A stretch of DNA of 64,000 bases from Megalonaias nervosa. Lineage: Eukaryota > Mollusca > Bivalvia > Unionida > Unionidae. Position numbers and translations under genes: made by a program. How positions within the stretch are numbered: the first letter of the stretch is position 1; every line of letters starts with the position of its first letter. The DNA is taken from assembly GCA_016617855.1 (NCBI GenBank), contig JAECUM010009703.1, positions 1-64,000 on the forward strand, read 5' to 3'. The notes under the pieces were generated by a model that was given only the letters and a program-made list of their open reading frames with translations, was not told where the DNA came from and made no database searches. Shown here piece by piece: positions 12,301-24,300 of the stretch.

Positions 12301-15300
12301 AGAAAGAAAAAGAACAAATGCAATTAGATAAGGAAGAGAGAGAGACAGACAGACAGACAGCTGCAAATGCAAATGCAAAGAGAGCAGGAAGAGAGGGAAT
12401 ATCAATTTAGAATAAAAGAAATAGAGCTGGCAAGTGAAATGCACGTTTCCACTTCACATACAAATTCAAGTTTTGATATTACTAAGAATTTTAGGCTAGT
12501 ACCCCCTTTTAGCGAAGTAGACAAATATTTTCCTTATTTTCAAAAAGTTGCTGAAAATTTGAAATGGCCAAAGGAGCATTGGACTCAATTATTACAATGT
12601 GTACTTTTTGGCAAATCCCGAAATATCTATGCATCCCTGTCAGTACAGCAAAGTGCTGACTATGATCTGGTTAAGGAATGCATCTTGAGTTAGTCCCTGA
12701 GGCTTATCGGCAAAAATTTAGGAACTATAAAAAAGAAGCTGGACAAACTCGTGTCGAATTTGCAAGAGAAAAAGAGCAGTTATTTGATAGATGGTGCTTA
12801 GCCATGAAAGTTGATCAAGATTATGAAAGTCTCAGACAACTTGTATTACTTGAAGAGTTCAAGAACTGTGTCCATAGTGACATTAAGACTTATTTTGAAG
12901 AGCATAAGATCGAAACCTTGGAAAATGCTGCTCATGCCGCTGACGAGTATTTCTTAACTCATAAAGTTCCTTTTGTAGGCAAAGTCTTCCACACAGCAGT
13001 CTTCTGGTAAAAAGGTAATTCAGCCTAATACGAGCCCTTCTAAAACTCAATCTGGCACAACTTTTAAAAATCAAGCTTCTGATAAGCTTGATAAAAAATC
13101 CTTGTCTCATCCTACGTGTACCTATTGTAAGAAAAAAGGACACGTTATTTCTGATAACTTCAAATTCAAATATAAGCATCAGAATCAGGACAGACCTATG
13201 CCAAATGCTCTTATTTCTAAGAGGACAAGGTCATGGTCATGAATTGAAAGCAATACATTTGTTGGGTCTAATAAACCTCAGTCTGATTTTATTATGGAGA
13301 ATTATGAACCATTCATGTTGAAGGGTTCTATATCAACCTTGGGTGATTTGGCCAATCCTATCCCTATTCAAATTTTAAGGGACACAGGAGCTTCTCAGAG
13401 TCTTTTATTATCAGGTACTTTGCCTTTTTTCTGAGAAGTCTTCTTCTAATGAGAGTGTTCTCATTCAGGGAGTAGAGTGCAGCTTTGTTAATATTCCTCT
13501 CCACTGTGTAAATTTGTCATCAGACTTTGTCTCAGGACCCGTGACAGTTGGAATAGTGTTTTCTTTACCCGTTCAGGGCATTCATTTATTACTAGGCAAC
13601 GACCTAGTTGGAGATAAGGTTGTGGTTAATCCATTTGTAACTGACAAGCCTTCTTTGGATCAGAAAGTTGATCCTATTGAAAAAGAATTCCCTGATTTAT
13701 ACCCAGCTTGTGCAGTTACCAGAGCTATGGCAAAGAAAGCTCTTGAGAATGATATTGATAAAGAAAGTATTCCTTTAGCTGACACATGTATTGGTCAGGC
13801 TTTTGATGAGGTCACTTTCACTCCTTGTTTGGATCAATCAAAAGGTATTGATCACAGTGATCCTCTTTTAACTACTCATTCTCTTTTTCTAATCAGGGTG
13901 ACAAATGACAATCACTTGTCGTCAAACAGGAAAAAGATCCTGAGATCTCCTGTTTGTTTCAAAGGGCCATTAGTGAAACTGAAGCCATTGAAGTACCTGT
14001 CTGTTATTTCATTAAAAATGGAATTCTTATGAGAAAATGGAGACCTCCCGAGGTACCTGCTGGTGACGAGTGAACTATCAAATTGTAGTTCCAAAATCTT
14101 ACAGACAGGAAATACTTAGTCTGGATCATGAAACTCCTTTGGCTGGTCATTTAGGGATTAATAAGACTTATCACAAGATCATGAATCACTTTTATTGGCC
14201 AAAAATCAAAAGTGATGTTTGCAAATACTACAGATCTTGTCATACTTGTCAAATGGTAGGAAAACACAATCAGAAGATACCTTTGGCTCATCTGCAACCT
14301 ATTCCTGCATTTGACGAATCATTTAGCAGAATAATGGTAGATAGTGATGGTCCCTTACCTAAGACCAAGTCAGGCAACCAATACTTGTTGACCATTATGT
14401 GTGCGTCAACAAGATTCCCAGAGGCAATTCCTTTGAGGAATATTAAAACTAAAACAACAGTAAAAGCTTTGATAAAGTTTTTTTTACTCAATTTGGCCTT
14501 CTCAAATCTGTCCAATCTGATCAAGGGTCAAATTTTATGTCTGGAATTTTCCAGCTTGTTATGCTTGAATTTGGTATCCAGCAATTCAAGTCAAAAGAGA
14601 AATTATAGTTTCACAGAACTTTAATGGAGAGAACTTTTGAGTCTGGTAATAGAGTTCTTTCTCTCTTGCTCATTCTTCAGAATTTTCTTCAAATTAGGTA
14701 TTCTGGCCCTTACAAAGTTAAAAAGAAAATGAATGAGTTAAATTATAGTAATAGTACTCTGATCTAAATAAATCAAAGGAGTACCAGTATATTGAGAGAG
14801 ATAGCCAGGTAAATCATGCAATTAATTTAGTTGTACCTGTCCCACTCACTGTGGATTTAAGTGATGGAATGCAATCGGATTTTGGAATGACAAATCTTTG
14901 GAATTCAGAAATTATGAATAATCTGGACCAGAAACTTTCACAGTTGCAACAACATGAAAGGAATGAACTTAAACAGTTATTATTTGAATATGAGCACTTA
15001 TGTCCAGATGTTCTTATGAGAACAAACAAAATTTTTCATGACATTGAAATTGTAAATTCCAAACCTGTGAAACAACACCCATACAGGATGAACCCTCTCA
15101 AACAGGAATACTTGAAAAAAGAAATTCAGTATTTGCCCTCTCAAACAGGAATACTTGAAAAAAGAAATTCAGTATTTGTTGGAGAATGATTTCATAGAGC
15201 CCAGTAAAAGTGACTGGAGTTCACCATGTATACTTGTTCCGAAACCAGATAAAACTTTCCGTATGTGCACTGATTATAGGAAGGGACTAAGACAGATTCA

Positions 15301-18300
15301 TTTCCATCACCAAGAGGGGCCCCAAGTGGCCGAGTGGTCTAAAGCACTCATCGTTATGGATCACTGCCATCTCACCTCTGTCGGCATCGGTTCAAGTCTC
15401 AGATTCGGCCAATGTGGGTATGTGAGAAAGCTTGCCAGTAGCTTCTTGTGGGTCGGTGGTTCTTTCCAGGGTATTCCCGGGTTCTTCCTCCACCATTAAT
15501 ACTGGCAGCCATGTATAGCCTATCTTGTGCTGAAAAATGGCGTTAAACTCTACAACATCAACTCCATTGCCAAGAATCAATGACTGCACTGATAAAATTG
15601 GAAATGCCAAGTATGTCACCAAATTTGACCTTCTGAAAGGATTTTGGCAAATTCCACTGACGGAAAGGGCAAAGGAAATTTTGGCATTCGTGACTCCAGA
15701 TGGACTTTATCAATATAAAGTGATGCCATTTGGGATGAAGGGTTCGCCAAGTAAATTTCGGCCTTCAATGAATATGATTACCTCTGGTCTAGATAATTGT
15801 GATGCTTACATCAATGATGTCATCATCTACAACGACACCTGGAAAGTACATTTAGCAACAATTCGGAAATTCTTTGACAGACTCACTGATGCAAGTTTGA
15901 CTATCAATTTATCCAAAAGTGAGTTCTGCCGTGCTTGTGTAACATTTCTAGGATATATTGTGGGACATGGACAAGTTATTCCTATAGATGCTAAAGTCAA
16001 GGCTATCTCTGAATTCCCTGTGCCTGTCAGTAAAAAACAAGTTATGCGATTTTTAGGTATGGCTGGATACTATCAGAAATTTTGTTCCAATTTTTCTAAT
16101 TTCCTGAACCCCTAACAAATTTATTGAGCAAGAAAAACAAGTTTCTTTGGACTGAAAAATGTCAGGAGGCTTCTGATAAGTTAAAGGCCATACTTTAAAG
16201 TGCACCAGTTCTTAAAGCTCCAAATTTCAGTCAATCATTTAAACTATCAATTGATGCAAGTGATGTTGGGGTTGGAGCAGTATTGATTCAAGAAGATAAA
16301 AATGGTGTTGATCATCCAGTGTGCTATTTTTCTAAGAAATTAAATAAGCACTAAAGAAATTATTCATCAATCGAGAAGGAATGTTTGGCTTTGATATTGG
16401 CATTACAACATTTTGAAGTTTACATTAGTTCAACTCCTTCTCAGGATGAAAAACAAAAGTCAGAGATTATTAAGGTGGAGTTTGTTGTGTCAGGAATATA
16501 TTATTGCCATCAGGCACATTAAGGGAAAAGACAATTTAATAGCAGATGCACTTTCCCATGTATAGAAATATTACTTCATGTACACTTTGTATAATTCATA
16601 AGAGTTCTTATTTTTTTTTAACCTCATGTATATTTAACATATGGTAAAAAGAAAGCTTTATTATATAAATCTTTATTTTTTTAAGGGGGGAAGTGTTATG
16701 TATATGTAATTAAATTGTTTGTTTGTTAGTTTTAAATTTTTTTAATTTTATTTTATTCCATTACATGTTACTGTAATGATAATTTTGTCTATTGGATTTG
16801 ATTTTTTTTAGAAATTCAATTCAGTTGTGTTGGACCTGATAAACAGCCAGTAGTAGAAACAATGTATCTTTTGCTGACCTAGATTCAGAATTAGTGTCAG
16901 GTTTGGAGTAAACAACTTTTTTAAATAATTTTTTTTTTTTCATTCTAAGAGTAAGATTCATTTAGTGAAATCAAGACTATACTAGAGTACGTGATTTTAG
17001 GCATGTAATGTTTCTGCGTTGTTCTGTTAGGATGATCACGTGACTCCCATTCGGAATCTGTTTTGCGTTTTAGTTGGGCTTATAACTCATGCTATCATAA
17101 GAATCAGTTCAGTTGTGCTTTAAACCTTTGAAGCTCAAAGGTTTTTTGTTGTGACCAGTTTGAGTTGAATTTTTTATTTTATTCAATTTAAAGTAATTTA
17201 TTTTCCTGGAAAACACTAGTGCTCATCAGAATTCTTGGACAAAGACACTGACTGAAATTTATTCAGAAATTCTAAACTGGAATATTATTTCTTTGTGATT
17301 CAACAAAGAACTGTTGACACATGAGGACAAAGCAGACCATCAAAGACATCATCGTCTTCCATCTTGGAATTTCATCAGGATTCGAACTGTGATTCACTTA
17401 TTACTTTTATTTGATAGGACTTACATTTTTTAATTCATGGATTAATTTTTGGATTTGACTGATAAACCATAAGTCCTTTTTCTCATTTTTACCTTGTTTT
17501 TCTTGGGAAATAAATTATTTGTTAAATTTTACAAAGCTTGTTGGCTTCACTCTTTTATTGTTACTTTTGTACAAGCCTAGACACATAACAATGCACACAT
17601 ACACACACACATTCAAATACTGATAAATACAAAATGGACGAATAATAAATACAAAAGAATTAACAGACACAAGAATAAACATTCAGATGGGCAAAGAATC
17701 TTTTCAGTCTATCAAAATAAAATGTACCACCAATCAATACACCTTGGAATTTAATACAGGCCCAAAGATTTCAGACCTTTATCTTAAAAACAAAATAAAA
17801 TCCATACTAATAGTTAATGTAAAATTTGTGAAAACAAATAGAAAATCATGTCAATACACAGCAATTTAACAACTTACAGTTTCCATTGTTGGGAATAAGT
17901 TGTTGATGTAAAGTAGATTTTTCCACCAGAAACTTTGGCAGTGGTCCTTCTCTATCCCCTCTTGTGGCCATAAGGGGCCATCACTCCAGTATTGGAACAG
18001 GACTACATAGACCATAAATATAAGCATGTATGGAGGAGTGAGTCTGAAATGATAAAATAAGGCCAGGGTACAATTTGATTTACATATTAATATCATTAAA
18101 AGTTTATAAATTACAACATAAATGTTTTGCAATTTGCTCATTTGATGTACTACTTTGTTGGATTATGTGAATATTTTGTTGGGTCTAATTTTGTTGTCTT
18201 GGTGTTGTGATGTGATGTGATTATGATTTTTAACGTAGCTTTAACAATTTTTTAGTCATATCGCTACGATGTCTGCAGTGTGGCAGTTTAGAGCGATGTC

Positions 18301-21300
18301 TAGCACTGGGGCATCATGCCGCAGACATGTAGCATGATGTCCCACCCAGTCACATTATCCTGACACCAGGCCGACCAGTCCTAACAGTAACCTCTTAATG
18401 CTGAGCGCCAAGCGAGGCAGCTGTTAGTACCATTTTTGTAAGTCTTTGGTATGACTCGACTGGGGATCGAACCCACGACCTCCCGCATCCGAGGCGGACG
18501 CTCTAACCACTAGGCCACCGGAGCGGTCTTGGTAAATTTTCAAAACTTTCTAATTACCAGTATTCAAATTGAGATGGCAACATGGACTAATGATATAAAC
18601 TGCAGACTTCTGATCAGAAGACTAGGATCCACCCTAACCAATACATCTGTGCCTTTGATAGCATCACTTACCATAATATACTCTCACTTATCAGTCCAGT
18701 CAAACTGCAAGCAACATAGATCCTGATCTGCCATTGCATAATGTGCCAGTAGATCAGGGTCTATGCTGTTTATTCTACTGATAACACCTAACAAACTGCA
18801 CAGACCCAGATCTGCCGATGCATTATGGGATGGAAAATCTAGGTCTATACAGTCTGGATTTGGACTCAACATTAAATCATGTACAAATGATAACTCACTT
18901 TCTCAAGTTGTCCCAGATGAAAAATGGCAATAGCAATGAAAAGGTGCTGGCAGGAGGGAGGAACTAACTTGCAACTGACTGGCATCCCATCTAGGTAGAA
19001 ACATACACTTTCACTCACTTCACAGATAAAAATTGATAACCTCCACTATTATGAGCTAGCTACTAATAGGCCTGAGCTGATGTGTGTTTAATAGCACATC
19101 ACCACATGAAAGACCATTTAGTACTGAGACAATGCGATTAAAGTGTCTTTCCAGAGAAACACTATGGCAACCAATCTGGGTATGGTTTAGGCACAATTTG
19201 AACCTTAGACCCACTGAAATGCGAGGCCAACCACTGAACCAACACAGTTCTCAGTAGGCTTTGTAAACCTCTGAACCTTTAGTATTCAAGTAAATGCATA
19301 CTGTGTCAGATATTTTCAAGGGCTGAAAGAAACACACATATATAATACTTGCAGAAAAATATGGGAAAAAAGTTATCACTTAATAACAAGTTATTTTTTT
19401 AAAAATTCTTTTCATCATCCTTACTTTTAATTGGAACCACGTGCTATTTTTATGCAGAGATGCCATTAAACGGTAATACAAATATAATTATTTTGAGATG
19501 CCATTAAACGGTAATACAAATATAATTATTTTGAGATGCCATTAAACAGTAATACAAATATAATTATTTTGAGATGCCATTAAACGATAATACAAATATA
19601 ATTATTTTGAGATGCCAATTTGTGTGCACTATTCGTTTCACTGTTTCTCACACCTAAGTAAAAAAGATGATGATAGCATGAGTAATTAATGTACAGTTTA
19701 TATACAATGTAACCAAAACAGCCTAATTTAGAAATGACTATTGCATAAAATGTTTCACTACATATATAGACAATACCTTCGTTTCCTCTGTTAACAGTGG
19801 ATATATTTCGTGGTGTGGTAAAAAACAATGCACCATCTCCATCCTCCTATTCATAAAGTTCAATTCAGCTTCAATCACATTAAATCAATTATTGTAAAAG
19901 ATATATCCGTGATCAAAGATAATGTTTGGCTTGGATGGCTTAATTGTTGCAATAAATTATTTTTTGACATTTGATAAACTATTTTATTCTATCTGCAGTA
20001 CACCAGGATTTTAACACTTGTCACAGTAGGAGAAGGGACATTACTTTGTAAGGAAACAAATTGTTGTGAACCAAGTATCTTTGGCAAAAAATTACTTCCA
20101 TGCCTGAAAGATAAAGCATTTTCCATCTAAAATTACTCTACCTCACAAACTGCCTTTTCTACTGCTGCAAGTATAACTTAAATAGGAACACAATTTTTTC
20201 AAATGTAAAAATATAAAGGATTTTAAAATATTTCACCAATAATATTCTATATTTTACATTAACATATGTAAGACAAATTTTGCCACTAATTTTCTATATT
20301 TTACACTACTGTATATAAAACAAATGGATATCATTTACAAGTAATGCAGTTTCCAAACTTACAAAATGTAGATGTATTCTGAGATGTTTATCTATCTTCA
20401 TGTAATTTAATTATCTATTACAGATTCCTGTGTCTCTCCAATTATACATACCAGGATAATATATTTTAACTTATTTCTTGTTAATCTATGTAGCTATGAC
20501 TACATTTTAACAATAACACATCACTTCATTCTACTGACATCAAACTGACACTTTATCTGTCTATGGTAGTAGATGTGATCTTTGTTTGAAAAGATTTTTC
20601 CAGGAATAAAGATAAGATCATTTGTTCTTTTTAACATGCACATGCTGAAACTATCTCTGATACACTTGCATGACAAGATTTTCATATTAACCTCTGTAGC
20701 AGCCAAGTAGACTGTAAAAGGTTCAGCAGATTTTCATTTCAGACTAAAGAGACAATATTTAAAGACATCTAGTGAAAACCCCATACCAAATTGATGATCC
20801 ATTGTCCATTTTCACTATTTTTATTGTGGCAGCCACATTTGAGCTCAGATCAGCACTGTTTACATTTAGTACAAACTAGACATCATAATTAGCCTTCTGG
20901 TGAAAACCCCATGTTGATATGACAATAAGTATCAATAAGATTTTCAAGATGGCTGCTGTGGTGGCCATACTGGATGTCAGATTGGATCATAAGGAGTCTT
21001 GTAATGAAAATCCCATGTTGATAAGACAATCCAATCTTGTGGACTAGCAATAACAATATATTCAAGATGGCCACTATGGCAGCCAATTTTGATGTTGGAG
21101 TGGAAACATGGTCATTTAGGACCAACAATATTATAAGAAATCTTCAAAGCCGATTTGACTTTCTGTTCAAGAAGAGTAGTGATAAAATTTTCAAGACAGC
21201 ATCATTGGTGGACAAGGTGGATTTCAGCTTAGCACCATTTTCATTCAGAACCAACCAGACGTCATAAAATAGTATTTAAGTAAAAACCCCATGTATATAT

Positions 21301-24300
21301 GACTATCCATTGAGTAGAGATAACACAATTTTTGAGATGGTCACTGTGGTGACAATACTGGATGTTCAAGCAGAACTACTTTCATTTAGGACTAACTAGA
21401 CATACTAAGTCCTGTGGTAAAAACCCCATGTTGATATGACTCTCCATTTAAAAGGAGAAGTAACAAGACCTTCAAGATGATTGCCATGGCAGTCATACTG
21501 AACATCAGATTGACATAATTTTCATTTACAACCAACTAGACATCATAAGAAGTCTTTTAGTTTCAACCCCATGCTGATATGATCATGCAATCAGGAAAAG
21601 TCACATTAACAAGATTTTCAAGATGGCTGCTGTAGTGGCCACATTAGATGTCTGAGCATCACCATTTTCATTTAGGACCAACTAGACATTGGGATGGATC
21701 TGTGTGTAAAATTTGATGGCAATTCCCTAGCAGTTCAAGAGTAGTTATAACAAACTTGTGCCAATGGACAGACAATGACCACAGGCCATCCTATAAGCTC
21801 TTCTGGTTTATGACCAGTTGAGCAAAATATTATCCCTTTATGATTATGGTTAATATAATGCACAATTTTATTTGCCCCAATTTTAAAATTTTCATTTAGA
21901 GGGAAAAAAATGGTTATTTGATTCTGGAGTTCAGCACATAATTAGAGGATGAAGACACTGATGTCTCTGCTAATTCAACTGTTGATTTGCTTGTCACTTA
22001 CCTCCAAAGTCTGTGGAAGTAGAAAAGGCCCCATTTGAATTTCCGCAATGATTGACATTTTTGCATTTCTCTCAGTGATAAGTAGGATAGCAATAGTCCG
22101 CTGTAATACAAACAATACTGTTGATCAAAATGTTTAATAATAATAATAATAATAATAATAATTTATTATTATTACTGCACGGAACACAATCCTCAAAAGA
22201 CTAATCTTTGGCGCACATGTACTCCAAGTGATGCAAAATAGTGCTGACTGTATATACAAAGATTGTAAACAATCTGGGAAGCAAAAACTTTATTTTGAGA
22301 ACAACCTCATATATTGTGTGTAGGGTTAAAATTTTTGTTTCCATTTTGACATTGGATAGTAAGCATTCAGCAAATGGAAAATGATCTTTCATTACGTGTT
22401 ATCGTTGAACAAGAAAATTCAACCCTAGAAATCAGAATTTTGCATCTGGCATAAGGCAGAACTTTGTCTGATGTAAAATTCTGATCCTTGTTCCTTTCAT
22501 ACATAGATACAAATGAACAATTATATTAGTACCTAACAAGCCCATCCCCTTTTACAAGGTAACCTCCCTAATTATATTAGTACCTAATAAGCCAATCCCT
22601 TTTTAGAAGGTAACCCTAATAATATTAGCACCTATTAAGCTATCCCCTTTTACAAAGTAACCTCCTGAATTATATCAGTATCTAATAAGCATATCCCCTT
22701 TTACAAGGTAACCTACCTAATTATATTAGTACCTAATAAGCCCATCCCAATGTACAAGGTGTGCCCCCTATGCTTATCAATGCAAAAACACTGTTTCCAA
22801 GGAATTATTTGTCAGTTACAATACTTAATGTTTTATGATAATTCTATATAGCATTATTTGCATTAAAAATAACAATTCCTCATTCTTCTTCTATAAACAA
22901 CAGATGCTATTAAGCTACAAAGGTCTCAGCTCATGACATTGGTAAAAGTCCAATGCATTTTTAAATGTACTTCCTAACAAAACAAAATCATCATACCTGT
23001 TAAGCAAATGTAAATGCACAATTGCTTTATTATACTATCTCTTTTTTGTCCCTTTATCATTCTCAGATATCTAGTTATTGAATTCTACAATGTAGTGTCC
23101 CAGCTTTTACATATAGTTAGTATTTAGAATTCTGTCTTCTGACAAGTGCATTCTTTTGGTTATCATGTACTTACTGCATGCACAATCTTAATTACTGGTA
23201 ATTACCATAACACGAGTTATATCCATGTGAATTTTATGAGGGTTGTTTGCAAAGTTATGTTTTTTTTTTAAACCTGTCAATAAATTAAAAATTAAAAAAA
23301 TGTAACATTCTATTCAAGGACCTGCAGATACAAATGCAGCATGCTGGACATCTACAGATATATGCATAATGTGACAAGGGTAAATGACACTGACCTACAA
23401 TGTCTGGAGAAGAAACATTCTATTACAGTACAAAGAGCATATTGTAAAATCCAGGAGCTCTTAGGGTACTCTCCAACTAATATCCAGGCTGACTTGGATA
23501 AATTTTCAGATGTAATTCCATCACATCCTATGATTCTGAGGTGATTTCATCGTTTCTTTCAAAGATGGTTGCAAATCTATGGAATATGCTCTAAATTCTG
23601 GAAGACAACTGAACTGGAAGTAGTTGCTGTGAATGGGGCTACCGATGGAGATGCTCAATACATAGTGGAAGATATTTATATTATAGCAAGCATTAATGCA
23701 TCCACTGTTTTTAATACATTAAAGAATCATTTGAAACTCAGAAACATTTGTGCAAGATGGGATCTGAATTTGATGACACCTGATCCAAAACAGACCTAGG
23801 TTGAAACTGCCAAACAGCTACTTGCCAAATAAAAAAAGAGTGAACAGAGACATTTTAATGAGATTGTCAAAGGTGATGAAACATGGATTTACTTTTTGGA
23901 ACCCAACTCGATAAAATAATAAAGTTGGATGAGAAAACAAGCAGAGACCACAATTTGCACAACACAAAAGTCAAGAGACTTTTATGTGCACTGTTTTTCA
24001 ATGCAGAAGACATGCTCATCCAAGTACCTGGGTTTGATTCTGCTAGTGTCACTGGACATTGTGCAACACTACCAAATCAATCATCAATGCATCAGTACCT
24101 GAGATATCCCTCTACTCCATGACAACACACTTCCTGATGGAACAGAGCCTCCAAACAAAGCCACATCCTCCATACAGCCCTAATTTAGCTCCCGTGGTTT
24201 TGGCTGAATCTCTTTATCATAGATTCTGAGGGGCAGATGATTTGAAAACCACCATGCAGATGAAAGTGCAATTTTCTAGTGCATCAACAAGATAGTAATG

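Larger units (their letters stand above)
14851..16115 (+). pseudogene. reverse transcriptase of Gmr1-like copy 1, broken by duplication and SINE
   Basis: N-terminal RT sequence 'VKQHPYRMNPLKQEYLKKEI' then 'ENDFIEPSKSDWSSPCILVP' and 'RMCTDYRK'; after the SINE (15,316-15,562) come 'FDLLKGFWQIPL', 'QYKVMPFGMKGSPSKF', 'AYINDVIIYNDTW', 'FLGYIVGHGQVIP' and 'MRFLGMAGYYQKF'. These are Ty3/gypsy RT blocks. The active-site YIDD/YVDD is changed to YIND. A 43-bp tandem duplication (15,093-15,178) shifts the frame. RT copies element RNA to DNA; this copy is dead several times over. Confidence 0.9.
9581..17590 (+). mobile_element. Gmr1-like Ty3/gypsy LTR retrotransposon, copy 1 (gag-PR-IN-RT-RH)
   Basis: Both LTRs start TGTTATGTATATG and end in ..TAACA; the flanking bases ATGC at 9,577-9,580 and 17,591-17,594 form a 4-bp target duplication. 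The internal part has, in order, a coiled-coil/capsid gag, a zinc knuckle, a DTGA protease, an integrase with HHCC finger, and only then reverse transcriptase and RNase H, followed by a purine tract and the 3' LTR. Integrase upstream of RT is unusual for Ty3/gypsy and is the known trait of Gmr1-like elements. Many frameshifts, stops and nested insertions make it inactive. It lies antisense in intron 9 of the NRF-6-like gene. Confidence 0.88.

Noticed and set aside
12154..12444. Minus-strand Leu/Phe-rich frame resembling a membrane protein
   Set aside because: It is the antisense of the Gln/Lys/Glu-rich coiled-coil part of gag; the apparent hydrophobicity comes from complementing purine-rich codons.
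18440..18528. Functional tRNA-Pro gene
   Set aside because: The head is tRNA-like but the acceptor stem does not pair well and the SINE body follows directly; the same body recurs at three other places.
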